Assembly (NCBI GenBank): GCA_003243195.1
Contig: QFQI01000001.1
Location: 567,774 to 631,773, forward strand
DNA from: Sphingomonas taxi
GTDB taxonomy: Bacteria > Pseudomonadota > Alphaproteobacteria > Sphingomonadales > Sphingomonadaceae
Length of the DNA stretch: 64,000 nucleotides
Direction: 5' to 3'
Positions within the stretch are counted from its first letter, which is position 1. The number at the start of each line of letters is the position of its first letter. The translations under genes were made by a program, and so were the position numbers. A model generated the notes under the pieces. That model had not been told where the DNA came from and did not search any database. It worked only from the letters and a program-made list of their open reading frames with translations. This document shows positions 42,141 through 51,060 of this stretch, in pieces.

Positions 42141-43915
42141 CACGCCCCGCGCGCGATATAGGCGCGCCACCCACCCAGCGCGGTGATGTCCTCGGCGCCC
42201 GCCAGCGCGCGCGGTTCCGCAACGAAGCCCTTCACGCTGCTGCCGTCCGCCAGCGTCACGGTGCCGATGGCGAGCGGTGCGGGCACCTCCGCAGTGAAGC
42301 TGCCGAATTCGGCGACGCCCAGTTCGTACACCTCCAGCGCGATCGCGCCGCCGGTCTCGTCATGGACCAGCGCCGGCTTGGGCGGCACGCTGTCGGCGAT
42401 GGCATAGAGGCGATAGGTCGGCGCGGTCTCGAACGCGCCGACGAAGGTCGCGTTGCGCGAGGTCAGTTGCCAGTGCAGCGGCATGTTCTTCAGGTGCGCG
42501 CCCACGACCGCGAGTTTGACGGTGTCCATTCTGCCCTCCTTGTCGAGCGGGGGTGGCGGCGGCAGGTCGGCCGCCACCAGATAGCTGTCCGCCACGTCCA
42601 GCAGCGCGAGGTCGCTGTCGGCCGGACCGATCAGGGTGATGCCGAACCCGGTCGCGTTGTCGCGCACGCCCGCAGGCACCGCGACCGCCGCCATGTCGAG
42701 CAAGTTCACGAAATTGGTATAGGCGCCCAGGTTGCTGTTGAGCGCGATCGGCGCGGCGGCCAGTTCGGCGACGCGATAGGTGGTGCCGGTCGTGGGAAAG
42801 GCGAGCAGGTCGACGTCCTGCCACATCGCATCCGCGGCCCGCTTCAGTTCGGCGAGGCGATAGATGCCGCGGAACAGCGTCACGGCGTCGATCTCCGTGC
42901 CCGGCGCCACCACCGCGCGCACGACGGGGTCGATCGCGTCGGGATCGCGCGCCAGCAGCTCGCCGATCGCGGCGGCCCGTTCGGCGACCCAGGGACCGCC
43001 GTACAGCAGTTGCGCGGCCTCGCGCAGGAAAGTGGTGTCGACCTCCACCACCGTCCCGATGCCGGACAGCGTGGCGAGCGCGCGATCGTAGAGATATTCC
43101 GATTGCGCATCACCGAACCAGACGCGCTGGGCACGCTGCGGCACGCCGATCCGGCGCGGCAGCATGGCGCGCTGCGCCAGCGGCCTGGAGAAAGGATCGT
43201 CGGCGTCGAACCCGGCGATGACGCCGTCGATCAGCCGCGCGCCGGCGGGATCGTCGGTGAAGACGGTGATGCAGTCGATCGTGCGGCATGCGGGCACCAG
43301 CCCGCCGGTACTCCACCGTCCCTTGGTCGGCTTGAAGCCGATCAGATGGTTGAACGCGGCGGGCACACGCCCCGATCCCGCCGTGTCGGTGCCGAGCGCG
43401 AACGCGACCAGCCCGGCCGCGACCGCCACCGCCGACCCGGAACTGGAGCCGCCGCTGACATAATTGAGGTTATAGGCGTTGCGCGGAACGCCGTAGGGCG
43501 AGCGCGTGCCCACCAGTCCGGTCGCGAACTGGTCCAGGTTGGTCTTGCCCACGCACAGCGCGCCCGCCGCCAGCAACCGCCCGACCACAGTCGCCGAATG
43601 GTCCGGGCGATAGGCGAAGGCAGGACAGGCAGCGGTCGTCTCCAGCCCGGCGACGTCGATATTGTCCTTCACCGCGAAGGGCACGCCGGCCAGCGGGAGA
43701 TGCTCCCCCGCCGCCACTCGGGCATCGATCGCGCGCGCCGCCTCCAGCAGCGCGTCGGGCGCGACGCGCGCGATCCACACCTGCGGCTGGACCGCGTCAT
43801 AGCCGGCGAGGCGGGCGAGCACATCGCGCGCCACCGCCACCGCGCTGGTGCGGCCGGCCGCCACGTCGGCGGCGATCGCGGCGGCGTGGAGACGCCCGGT
43901 CTCATCGGGGCTCAT
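42140..43915 (-). CDS. atzF: Allophanate hydrolase
   Basis: 591 residues, normal for AtzF. The amidase-signature domain has the Ser-cisSer-Lys set: Lys in GVPFAVKDNIDVAGLETTAA, cis-Ser in NYVSGGSSSGSAVAVAAGLV and nucleophile Ser in GTDTAGSGRVPAAFN. The C-terminal domain from about residue 440 (KLAVVGAHLKNMPLHWQLTS) is the AtzF/DUR1,2 module that decarboxylates the product. It turns allophanate into ammonia and CO2 in the cytoplasm. ATG 43915 overlaps the carboxylase stop as ATGA. It completes the pathway started by the carboxylase and the UAAP pair. Confidence 0.93.
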   Translation of the reverse strand: MSPDETGRLHAAAIAADVAAGRTSAVAVARDVLARLAGYDAVQPQVWIARVAPDALLEAARAIDARVAAGEHLPLAGVPFAVKDNIDVAGLETTAACPAFAYRPDHSATVVGRLLAAGALCVGKTNLDQFATGLVGTRSPYGVPRNAYNLNYVSGGSSSGSAVAVAAGLVAFALGTDTAGSGRVPAAFNHLIGFKPTKGRWSTGGLVPACRTIDCITVFTDDPAGARLIDGVIAGFDADDPFSRPLAQRAMLPRRIGVPQRAQRVWFGDAQSEYLYDRALATLSGIGTVVEVDTTFLREAAQLLYGGPWVAERAAAIGELLARDPDAIDPVVRAVVAPGTEIDAVTLFRGIYRLAELKRAADAMWQDVDLLAFPTTGTTYRVAELAAAPIALNSNLGAYTNFVNLLDMAAVAVPAGVRDNATGFGITLIGPADSDLALLDVADSYLVAADLPPPPPLDKEGRMDTVKLAVVGAHLKNMPLHWQLTSRNATFVGAFETAPTYRLYAIADSVPPKPALVHDETGGAIALEVYELGVAEFGSFTAEVPAPLAIGTVTLADGSSVKGFVAEPRALAGAEDITALGGWRAYIARGA

Positions 43916-46900
43916 GCGTGCGCCCTCAGCGCGAGCAACGGCGACCCCGGCTGCAACGACTGGCGCTCCTCGATGTAGAGCGCCGCGATCGTCCCCGCGG
44001 CGGGGCTTTCCACCGGACATTCCATCTTCATCGCCTCGATCACCGCGATCGTGTCGCCCGCCTTCACCGTGTCTCCGGCCGCGACCAGCAGCTTCCACAC
44101 GCTGCCGCCGAACGGCGCCTCGATCACGTCGGCGCCCGCGGGCACCTCGATCGCGGCGGCGGGGGGCGCTTCTTCGCTGACCAGATCGGCGATGCGGTCG
44201 AACTCGCCGCGGCGCTCCCAATCCGCGCGCTCCTCATCGAACGCGGCCTTCCGGCGCGCCTCGAAGGCGGCGATGTCGCCGGCATTGTCCTTCAGGAAGG
44301 CGCGATAGTCCGACAGCCGGAATTCGGACGGCTCGATCCGGATCGCCCGCCGGCCGCTGGGAAAATCGCGCCGCCATTCGACCAGCTCCCCGGCGCTCAC
44401 CGGATAGAAGCGGATCTGGTCGAAGAAGCGCAGCAGCCACGGCTTGCCCTCGATGAAGGCGTCGGTCTGTCGATACGTGTTCCACACCTGGATGGTGCGC
44501 CCGAACAACTGGTATCCGCCCGGCCCTTCCATGCCATAGATGCACATATACGCGCCGCCGATGCCCACGACATTGGGCGGCGTCCAGGTTCGCGCGGGAT
44601 TGTACTTGGTCGTCACCAGCCGGTGGCGCGGGTCGATCGGCGTCGCCACCGGTGCGCCCAGATAGACATCGCCCAGCCCCATCACGAGATAGCTCGCGTC
44701 GAAGATCAGGTTCTCGACCGCCGCGACATCGGGCAAACCGTTGATGCGCCGGATGAACTCGATATTGTCGGGGCACCACGGCGCATCGTCGCGCACCGCG
44801 CCGATATATTTCTGGATCGTCTCGATCGTCGCCGGATCGCGCCAGCTCAGCGGCAGGTGCACGATGCGCGACGGGATCGTGAAATCCTCGAGGTCGCCCA
44901 GCCGGTCCTCCGCATCGATCAGCAGCGTGAGCGCGGCGCGCTGATCCAGCGTCCGCCCGTCGACATGCACCTGCAGCGACCGGATACCCGGCACCACGTC
45001 GACGATCCCCGCGGGTGCCATCCGCTCCAGCTCGACCATCAGCGCATGGACGCGCAGCCGCAGCTCGATGTCGAGGACGATCGGGCCATATTCGACCAGG
45101 ATGTTGCGATCGCCCTGCTGACGATAGACGGTGCGCGGCCGCCCGCCCCCCGCCGGCAGGTCGGCGAGGATCGGCGACAGCGTGTCGATCGGGCGCGCCG
45201 GGCCGGCATCGGCGGGCGTGCCCTGCGCCACCAGCCGGCGCTGGAGCGTATCCGCCATGGTCGCGTCGGCGATGTTGACCGGCACGAACCGCAGGGTATC
45301 GCCGGGCATCAGTTGCCCGATCTTCCAACGATCGGCGGCGATGACGACGAACGGGCAGACGAAGCCACCCAGCGACGGCCCGTCCGGGCCCAGGATGATC
45401 GGCATGTCGCCGGTGAAGTCGACCGCGCCGATCGCATAGGGATTGTCGTGGATGTTCGACGGGTGCAGCCCCGCCTCGCCACCGTCTTTGCGCGCCCAGT
45501 GCGGCTTGGGACCGACGAGGCGGACGCCGGTGCGGTTGCTGTTGTAATGCACCTGCCATTCCGCGGCGACGATCGTCGCGATGTCGCCGTCGGTGAAGAA
45601 GTCGGGCGCGCCGTGCGGGCCGTACAGGACGCGCAGGGTCCATTCGGTCGACAGCGTCGGCAGCGCCGCGTCGGCCAGCGGCGCGTCGAGCGGCTGCCGC
45701 CCAAGGTGGATCGTGTCGCCGGCCAGCAGCCGGCGCGCGGCGTGGCCGCCGAACTGCCCCAGTTCGAACGTCGCGCAACTGCCGAGATACGGCGCCACGT
45801 CCAGCCCGCCCGCGAACAGGATATAGCCGCGCATCCCGCCGCCGCTGGCACGGCCCAGCGCCAGTGCCTGTCCGGCGCGCACGTCGATCGCGACCCCGCG
45901 CGCGATGGCCACGCCGTCCAGCGTCGCGCCAAAGTCGGCGCCGGTCAGGCAGATGCGCGCGGGCGCGGTGAAGGCGAGCGTCGGGCCGGTCATGGTGACC
46001 TCCAGCCCCGCGGTCCCCTCCGCATTGCCGAGCAGGCGGTTGCCGACACGGAACGACTGGTCGTCGAACGGCCCCGACGGCGGCACGCCGACCGCCCACA
46101 TCGCCTGCCGCCCGGGCCAGTCCTGCACCGTCGTCGCGGTGCCGCCGCTGACGACGCGGATCGCGCGCGGACGATAGTCGATCGTGTCGAGCGCGCGGGT
46201 CGATACCTCGCCGCCGGTGAAGGCGGGCGCGCGCACGACATCGCGCAGCCAGCGCAGGTTGGTCTCGATCCCGTCGATCCGGGTCGCGTCCAGCGCCGCC
46301 TGCATCGCCGCCACCGCCTGTTCGCGCGTGGGGGCGTGGACGATCAGCTTGGCGAGCATCGGATCGTACCAGGCGCTCACCTCGCTGCCCGCCATGCACC
46401 ATGTCTCGACGCGCGCATCGTCGGGGAAGGCGACATTGGTCAGCGTGCCCGAGGTCGGGCGATAGTCGAGCGCCGGGTCTTCGGCATACAGGCGCACCTG
46501 CACCGAATGGCCGTCGGGCACCGGCGGCGCGCGATCGAGAAACGCGAAGTCCCCGGCCCCGCCGCGGATCATCCATTCAACCAGGTCGACGCCCATCACC
46601 TCCTCGGTGACGCCATGTTCGACCTGCAGGCGGGTGTTCATCTCCAGGAAGAAGAACTCCTCCCGCTCGGCATCGTAGAGGAATTCGACGGTGCCCGCGG
46701 AGCGGTAGCGCGCCGCCTCGCCCAGCCGCACCGCCGCCGCGATCAGCGCGGCGCGAACCGGCGCGGGCAGCAACGGCGCGGGCGCTTCCTCGACCACCTT
46801 CTGGTTGCGACGCTGGAGCGAACAGTCGCGCTCGCCCAGCGCGAGCACCCGCCCTTCACCGTCGCCGAAGATCTGCACCTCGACGTGGCGCGCGCGGCGG

Positions 46901-47511
46901 ACATAGCGTTCCAGGAACACGCCGGCGTCGCCGAAATTGCCCTTGCCCAGTCGCGCCACGGTGGCGAAGCCGTCGCGCACCGCCTCCGCATCCTCGCACA
47001 CGCGCATCCCGATCCCACCACCGCCCGCGGTCGCCTTCAGGATCACGGGGAAGCCGATCGCCCCGGCCGCCTCGACCGCCGCCGCTTCGTCGGTCAGCAG
47101 GTCGGTGCCGGGGGCCAGCGGCACGCCGTGTCCCGCGGCGAGCGCGCGCGCGCTGTGCTTCAGCCCGAAGGTGCGGATATTCTCCACGGTCGGGCCGATG
47201 AAGACGATCCCCGCCGCCGCGCACGCCTCCGCGAAATCGACATTCTCCGCCAGGAAGCCGTAGCCGGGATGGATCGCCTCCGCCCCGGTGCGCCGCGCCG
47301 CGTCGATGATGGCGGCGATGTTGAGGTAGCTGTCGGACGCGCGCGCCGGACCGATGCACACCGCCTCGTCGGCCAGCGACACGTGGAGCGAAGCCTCGTC
47401 CGCCTCGGAATAGACCGCCACGGAGCGCAGCCCCATCAGGCGAAGCGTGCGGATGATACGGGTGGCGATCGCGCCGCGGTTCGCGATCAGGACGGTCTTG
47501 ATCGTCGTCAT
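43912..47511 (-). CDS. Biotin-dependent urea carboxylase-type enzyme, probably guanidine carboxylase
   Basis: 1199 residues, the full single-chain architecture. Biotin carboxylase spans about 1-450 (IANRGAIATRIIRTLRLMG, ATAGGGGIGMRVCED, EMNTRLQVEHGVTEEVMGVD). The carboxyltransferase follows (TTVQDWPGRQAMWAVGVPPS, SNIHDNPYAIGAVDFTGDMP, GGAYMCIYGMEGPGGYQLFG), then the C-terminal biotinyl domain with Lys1162 in EAMKMECPV. ATG 47511 overlaps the UAAP2 stop. The family carboxylates urea or guanidine with ATP and bicarbonate. Co-occurrence with both DUF1989 proteins (proposed carboxyguanidine deiminase CgdAB) and AtzF favours guanidine. The specificity residue could not be located by eye. Confidence 0.92.
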   Translation of the reverse strand: MTTIKTVLIANRGAIATRIIRTLRLMGLRSVAVYSEADEASLHVSLADEAVCIGPARASDSYLNIAAIIDAARRTGAEAIHPGYGFLAENVDFAEACAAAGIVFIGPTVENIRTFGLKHSARALAAGHGVPLAPGTDLLTDEAAAVEAAGAIGFPVILKATAGGGGIGMRVCEDAEAVRDGFATVARLGKGNFGDAGVFLERYVRRARHVEVQIFGDGEGRVLALGERDCSLQRRNQKVVEEAPAPLLPAPVRAALIAAAVRLGEAARYRSAGTVEFLYDAEREEFFFLEMNTRLQVEHGVTEEVMGVDLVEWMIRGGAGDFAFLDRAPPVPDGHSVQVRLYAEDPALDYRPTSGTLTNVAFPDDARVETWCMAGSEVSAWYDPMLAKLIVHAPTREQAVAAMQAALDATRIDGIETNLRWLRDVVRAPAFTGGEVSTRALDTIDYRPRAIRVVSGGTATTVQDWPGRQAMWAVGVPPSGPFDDQSFRVGNRLLGNAEGTAGLEVTMTGPTLAFTAPARICLTGADFGATLDGVAIARGVAIDVRAGQALALGRASGGGMRGYILFAGGLDVAPYLGSCATFELGQFGGHAARRLLAGDTIHLGRQPLDAPLADAALPTLSTEWTLRVLYGPHGAPDFFTDGDIATIVAAEWQVHYNSNRTGVRLVGPKPHWARKDGGEAGLHPSNIHDNPYAIGAVDFTGDMPIILGPDGPSLGGFVCPFVVIAADRWKIGQLMPGDTLRFVPVNIADATMADTLQRRLVAQGTPADAGPARPIDTLSPILADLPAGGGRPRTVYRQQGDRNILVEYGPIVLDIELRLRVHALMVELERMAPAGIVDVVPGIRSLQVHVDGRTLDQRAALTLLIDAEDRLGDLEDFTIPSRIVHLPLSWRDPATIETIQKYIGAVRDDAPWCPDNIEFIRRINGLPDVAAVENLIFDASYLVMGLGDVYLGAPVATPIDPRHRLVTTKYNPARTWTPPNVVGIGGAYMCIYGMEGPGGYQLFGRTIQVWNTYRQTDAFIEGKPWLLRFFDQIRFYPVSAGELVEWRRDFPSGRRAIRIEPSEFRLSDYRAFLKDNAGDIAAFEARRKAAFDEERADWERRGEFDRIADLVSEEAPPAAAIEVPAGADVIEAPFGGSVWKLLVAAGDTVKAGDTIAVIEAMKMECPVESPAAGTIAALYIEERQSLQPGSPLLALRAHA

Positions 47512-48143
47512 GCGGTGACGATCATGCGCACGGGGGTGGGGTTGAACGCGTTGCAGGGATTGTTGATCTGCGGGCAATTGGAGACGACGACGATGACGTC
47601 CATCTCCGCGCGCAGGTCGACGGTCAGCCCGGGTGCAGAGATGCCGTCGACGATGCCCAGCGCCCCATCCGGCTCCACCGGCACGTTCATGAAGAAGTTG
47701 ATGTTGGAGACGATGTCGCGCTTGCCGCGCCCTTCGGTCAGGTTCGCCTCCAGGAAGTTCTCGACACAGGCATGCTGCGCCTTGGTGTGATGGCCGTAGC
47801 GCAACGTGTTCGACTCGCACGAACACGCGCCGCCGATCGTGTCGTGATAGTCGACCGCGCTGGCGACGATCGTCATCATCGCGCGCCCCTCGCTGGAGCG
47901 CAGCACGCTGCCGGTGCGCAGGAACAGGTTGCCCTGCGCCGCGATCGTGTCCTGCGCGCTGTAGCGCTCGGCATCGTCGTCCGCGGCATAGAGCAGGAAA
48001 TCGACCGCCTGGTTGCCCTCCAGGTCGACGATGCGCAGCGTGCCGCCCGCGGGCACGTGATGCAGCCACGGTGCGCGCGCCGGCACCACGACGTCGTGCG
48101 TCACCGTACCGGCAAGCCCGGTCAGATAGGGATCGTCACTCAT
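47508..48143 (-). CDS. Urea amidolyase-associated protein 2 (DUF1989), candidate carboxyguanidine deiminase subunit
   Basis: 211 residues. The DUF1989 core reads VPAGGTLRIVDLEGNQAVDF, with Cys/His-rich GACSCESNTLRYGHHTKAQH and the metal-like VSNCPQINNPCNAFNPTP. Work on guanidine degradation in Pseudomonas assigned the paired DUF1989 proteins as carboxyguanidine deiminase (CgdAB), which makes allophanate from carboxyguanidine. It lies 12 bp after UAAP1 and overlaps the carboxylase start by ATGA. Family is sure; the enzymatic role is taken from homologues. Confidence 0.88.
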   Translation of the reverse strand: MSDDPYLTGLAGTVTHDVVVPARAPWLHHVPAGGTLRIVDLEGNQAVDFLLYAADDDAERYSAQDTIAAQGNLFLRTGSVLRSSEGRAMMTIVASAVDYHDTIGGACSCESNTLRYGHHTKAQHACVENFLEANLTEGRGKRDIVSNINFFMNVPVEPDGALGIVDGISAPGLTVDLRAEMDVIVVVSNCPQINNPCNAFNPTPVRMIVTA

Positions 48144-48155
48144 GCGGTCCTCCGG

Positions 48156-48980
48156 TCAGCGGCGGAAATGATCGTCGACGTTCTCGAAGGCGCGCAGCCC
48201 CTCCGGCGTCGCGTTGCGGATCGGGTCGTCGGGCGGGGTCACCACACCGCGCCACGCGGTCGCTCGTAGCGGGGTGACGGTGTAATCGTCGCGCGGGTCG
48301 AGAACGTGCGGGCAGTTGGCGACCACCACGACCAGCTCCATTTCCGCGCGCAGCGTCACGCTGCGGCCCGGTGCATAGGGGCCGACGAGCGGCGTGACGG
48401 CGCCATCACGCTCGATCCGCGTACCCTTGAACAGGTTGACGCAGGGATGGACGTCGCGCCGCCCCAGCCCGTGCTTCGCCACGCCCAGCAGGAAACGGTC
48501 GCGCGCGCTGGGCTGCGTGCCGCTGTTGCTGCCGTCGCCATAGCGCGCGGCGTTGCTGGCCGGGGTGGACGGGCCGCAGAAGCAGTCGTGCGTCCCCGCG
48601 TCGTCCTCGACGATGCTCATCAGCACGCGGCCCATGTCGGACAGCAGCAGCTTGCCCGCGCCGAGATAGGCGTTCCACTGCACCTTCACCGTGTCGGCGA
48701 CGTTGAGCCGTTCGGTCGGCATATCCGCGTTGAACACCAGCAGCGACGCGCAGGCATCGCCCTTGAGGTCGATCAGCCGCAACCGCGTGCCGCGCGCCAG
48801 CCGCCGCGTGGCATAGCCGCCCGCCGCGATCGTCTCTTCCCAGACGAGGTCGGCGACGGCGACGCCCGCGGGCAGATCGTCGGCGACCGGCGGCAGCACC
48901 GGCATCGCCTCCACGACGGTGCCGGCCATGGCGCGCGCATGATCGCGCGCGGCAAGCGGATCGGCGAGAACGGCGGTCAT
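48156..48980 (-). CDS. Urea amidolyase-associated protein 1 (DUF1989), candidate carboxyguanidine deiminase subunit
   Basis: 274 residues. An N-terminal extension of about 55 residues leads into the DUF1989 core: GTRLRLIDLKGDACASLLVF, NADMPTERLNVADTVKVQWN, THDCFCGPSTPASNAARYGD, and CVNLFKG, ending VVVVANCPHVLDPRDDYTVT. Cys and His residues match those of UAAP2 and probably bind a metal. ATG 48980 overlaps the NikR-like stop as ATGA; upstream codons give an Arg/Ala leader without family match. It should form a complex with UAAP2. Confidence 0.87.
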   Translation of the reverse strand: MTAVLADPLAARDHARAMAGTVVEAMPVLPPVADDLPAGVAVADLVWEETIAAGGYATRRLARGTRLRLIDLKGDACASLLVFNADMPTERLNVADTVKVQWNAYLGAGKLLLSDMGRVLMSIVEDDAGTHDCFCGPSTPASNAARYGDGSNSGTQPSARDRFLLGVAKHGLGRRDVHPCVNLFKGTRIERDGAVTPLVGPYAPGRSVTLRAEMELVVVVANCPHVLDPRDDYTVTPLRATAWRGVVTPPDDPIRNATPEGLRAFENVDDHFRR

Positions 48981-49432
48981 GCGTCTTCCCCCTGTTCGTG
49001 AAGCGGCGGCAGCAGCGAGGTGGTGGTGACGAGCTTGAGCTGCTGCACTCCGCGCACGCGGCGCAGCGCGTCGCACAGCGCCTTCAGCCGCACCGCCGGC
49101 CCCTGCACCAGCAGCACCTCCAGCGATTGATCGTCCTCCAGGAACACGTGCTGCGACGAGATCACCTCCTTGAGATAATCCGCCTGCATCTGCGCAAGCT
49201 GGTGGCGCACGCGGCCGCGATCGCCGCGATAGACCAGCGTGACCGTGCCGGCGAGCATCTTGTCCGGGTGGGTGAAGGCGTCATGTTCGGCCAGTGCGTG
49301 ACGGATCAGCTCGGACATCAGCCCTGAGCGCGACGGCAGTCCGCGCTCCTCGACCATGACGTCGAGCTGGCGGAACAATTCGGCGGGCAAGCTCATGCTC
49401 AGCCGCGCGAGACTGGTGGATTCGGAGGTCAT
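48977..49432 (-). CDS. NikR-like ribbon-helix-helix regulator without the nickel site
   Basis: 151 residues. The N-terminal ribbon-helix-helix is LARLSMSLPAELFRQLDVMV, then EERGLPSRSGLMSELIRHAL. The C-terminal half is an ACT-like ligand domain as in NikR (GTVTLVYRGDRGRVRHQLAQ, then SSQHVFLEDDQSLEVLLVQG). Aligned to E. coli NikR from memory, ligand positions H76, H87, H89 and C95 become Ala84, His95, Phe97 and Ser103, so nickel binding is unlikely. ATG 49432 overlaps the ATPase stop by ATGA. Three operators of NikR geometry (28 bp) lie before this gene, before the transporter operon and before the facing TonB receptor. It may sense a nitrogen compound; this is inference. Confidence 0.85.
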   Translation of the reverse strand: MTSESTSLARLSMSLPAELFRQLDVMVEERGLPSRSGLMSELIRHALAEHDAFTHPDKMLAGTVTLVYRGDRGRVRHQLAQMQADYLKEVISSQHVFLEDDQSLEVLLVQGPAVRLKALCDALRRVRGVQQLKLVTTTSLLPPLHEQGEDA

Positions 49433-50208
49433 GCCGCACCTTGGGAAGTATTACCATCAACGTCAATCGTAATACGTTCATGGTTGCGCCGGGTCAGTGG
49501 CAGGTCATAGACGGCGGTCGCGCCATAGCGGTGCGGCGCGTGCGGATCGTGGCGGCGCTTGTCGAGCGCCAGCACGCGGGTGCCGAGCGAGAACGCCTCG
49601 CGGATGTCGTGGGTGACCATGACGATGGTCAGCGCATGCTCCTGCCACAGCCGGGTGATGAGCGCGTGCATGTCGGTGCGGATGCCGGGATCGAGCGCAC
49701 CGAACGGCTCGTCGAGCAGCAGGATGCGCGGACGCTTGATGAGCGCCTGCGCGATGGCGAGCCGCTGCTGCATCCCGCCCGACATCGCGGCGGGATAGAG
49801 GTGCAGGCTGTCGCGCAGGCCCACCGCCTCGAGCATCGCGACCGCCTCCTCCTCCGCCGCGCGCCGGCGCGCGCCGAACAGCCGCGCGGTCAGCGGCGCC
49901 TGCGCGCACTCCAGCCCGAACATCGTGTTGCGCAGTACCGACAGGTGCGGAAACACGGAGTAGCGCTGGAACACCACGCCCCGGTCCGGCGTACATTCCG
50001 CGCGCAGCGGCGTGCCGTCGAGCAGGATCGTACCGCGCGTCGGCGCTTCCTGCCCGAGCAGCAGCCGCAGCAGGCTGCTCTTGCCCGCGCCGGACGGTCC
50101 CACGATCGACACGAACGATCCCGCGGCGACGTCGAGGCTGACGCGCTCCAGCACGATCTTGTCGCCATATTCGACCCAGATGTCGCGAAGCGAGAGGATC
50201 GCGGTCAT
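49429..50208 (-). CDS. ABC transporter ATP-binding protein (urea-carboxylase-associated, nitrate/taurine type)
   Basis: 259 residues. Walker A is GPSGAGKSSLLRLLLG, the Q-loop VVFQRYSVFPHLSV, the signature MSGGMQQRLAIAQAL, Walker B ILLLDEPFGALD and the switch His in VMVTHDIREAF. It powers import through the permease encoded just upstream, with which it overlaps by ATGA (50205-50208). The last 15 residues (ERITIDVDGNTSQGAA) are encoded by the DNA of operator A, so a regulatory site is built into the coding sequence. Likely cargo is guanidine or urea. Confidence 0.92.
   Translation of the reverse strand: MTAILSLRDIWVEYGDKIVLERVSLDVAAGSFVSIVGPSGAGKSSLLRLLLGQEAPTRGTILLDGTPLRAECTPDRGVVFQRYSVFPHLSVLRNTMFGLECAQAPLTARLFGARRRAAEEEAVAMLEAVGLRDSLHLYPAAMSGGMQQRLAIAQALIKRPRILLLDEPFGALDPGIRTDMHALITRLWQEHALTIVMVTHDIREAFSLGTRVLALDKRRHDPHAPHRYGATAVYDLPLTRRNHERITIDVDGNTSQGAA
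49448..49475. promoter_or_regulatory. NikR-like operator A: GTATTAC-N14-GTAATAC
   Basis: A perfect 7-14-7 inverted repeat of 28 bp, inside the 3' end of the ATPase gene and 16 bp before the NikR-like ATG. Read toward that gene, its spacer contains TTGACG at spacer positions 3-8, exactly as in operator C. It suggests an internal, autoregulated promoter. Confidence 0.75.
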
Positions 50209-51020
50209 CGCGTGCCTCCATGTGCCCAGGGGAACAGGCGCCGGTCGCACTGCACCAGCACCATGTCCGCCGCGATCGCCAGCAGCGCGATCCACGCGAC
50301 GTAGGGGATGATGACGTCCATCGCGAGATAGCGGCGGACCAGGAAGATGCGGTAGCCCAGCCCGACGTCGGACGCGATCGCCTCCGCCGAGATCAGGAAT
50401 ACCCAGGCGGGGCCGAGCGACAGCCGGATCGCCTGCACCAGCCGCGGCAACGCCTGCGGCAGCGCGACCCGCACCATGATCTGCCAGCTCGATGCGCCCA
50501 GCGTCTGCGCCTTCAATATTTGCTCGCGCGGCAGCGCGGCGACATGCGCGGCGATATCGCGCACCATGACCGGCACGATGCCCACCACGATCAGCGCGAC
50601 CTTCGCCGTCTCCCCCAGCCCCAGCGCGATGAACAGCATCGGCAGCAGCGCGATCGGCGGGATCACAGCGATCGCCGTCACCAGTGGCGCGAACGTGGCG
50701 CGCACCGGGGGCAGCACGCCCAGCACCAGCCCGACGAGCAGCGCCGCCGCGGTGGCGATCCCCAGCCCCAGGCCCAGCCGCTGGAGGCTGGCCAGCGTGT
50801 CCGCCCAGAACACCAATTGTCCCGACAGCGGGTCGGGCTGCGTCACCAGCGCCGTCATCGCGCGCACCATCGCGCCGGGCAGCGGCAGCACCTTGTCGGT
50901 GGGATCGACCGCGTGGCGCGAGGCGGCGGCCACCAGATAGGCCAGCGCCAGCAGCGCGATCGGCAGCGCACCCAGCAGGAGGCGCGCACCCCGCGACGGC
51001 TGATGGCTTACCCAGCGCAT
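50205..51020 (-). CDS. ABC transporter permease (urea-carboxylase-associated, SsuC/TauC type)
   Basis: 271 residues with about six membrane helices. The BPD_transp_1 coupling loop is visible as EQILKAQTLGASSWQIMVRV followed by ALPQALPRLVQAIRLSLG. The start ATG at 51020 (MRWVSHQPSRGARLLLGALP) follows GGGAGAG by nine bases and places the first helix correctly. It forms the inner-membrane channel for the ATPase and the lipoprotein binding protein of the same operon. Confidence 0.9.
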   Translation of the reverse strand: MRWVSHQPSRGARLLLGALPIALLALAYLVAAASRHAVDPTDKVLPLPGAMVRAMTALVTQPDPLSGQLVFWADTLASLQRLGLGLGIATAAALLVGLVLGVLPPVRATFAPLVTAIAVIPPIALLPMLFIALGLGETAKVALIVVGIVPVMVRDIAAHVAALPREQILKAQTLGASSWQIMVRVALPQALPRLVQAIRLSLGPAWVFLISAEAIASDVGLGYRIFLVRRYLAMDVIIPYVAWIALLAIAADMVLVQCDRRLFPWAHGGTR

Positions 51021-51060
51021 GGCGATCGCTCTCCCATCGCTGCGACGGGCGCCGCCCCGC

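Noticed and set aside
43918..47790. 1290-residue open frame on the plus strand
   Set aside because: It is the antisense of the urea/guanidine carboxylase, which has every expected motif. No ribosome site or family signal was seen.
48977..49432. Simple annotation as nickel-responsive NikR
   Set aside because: Three of four nickel ligands are missing and the operon enzymes need biotin, not nickel.
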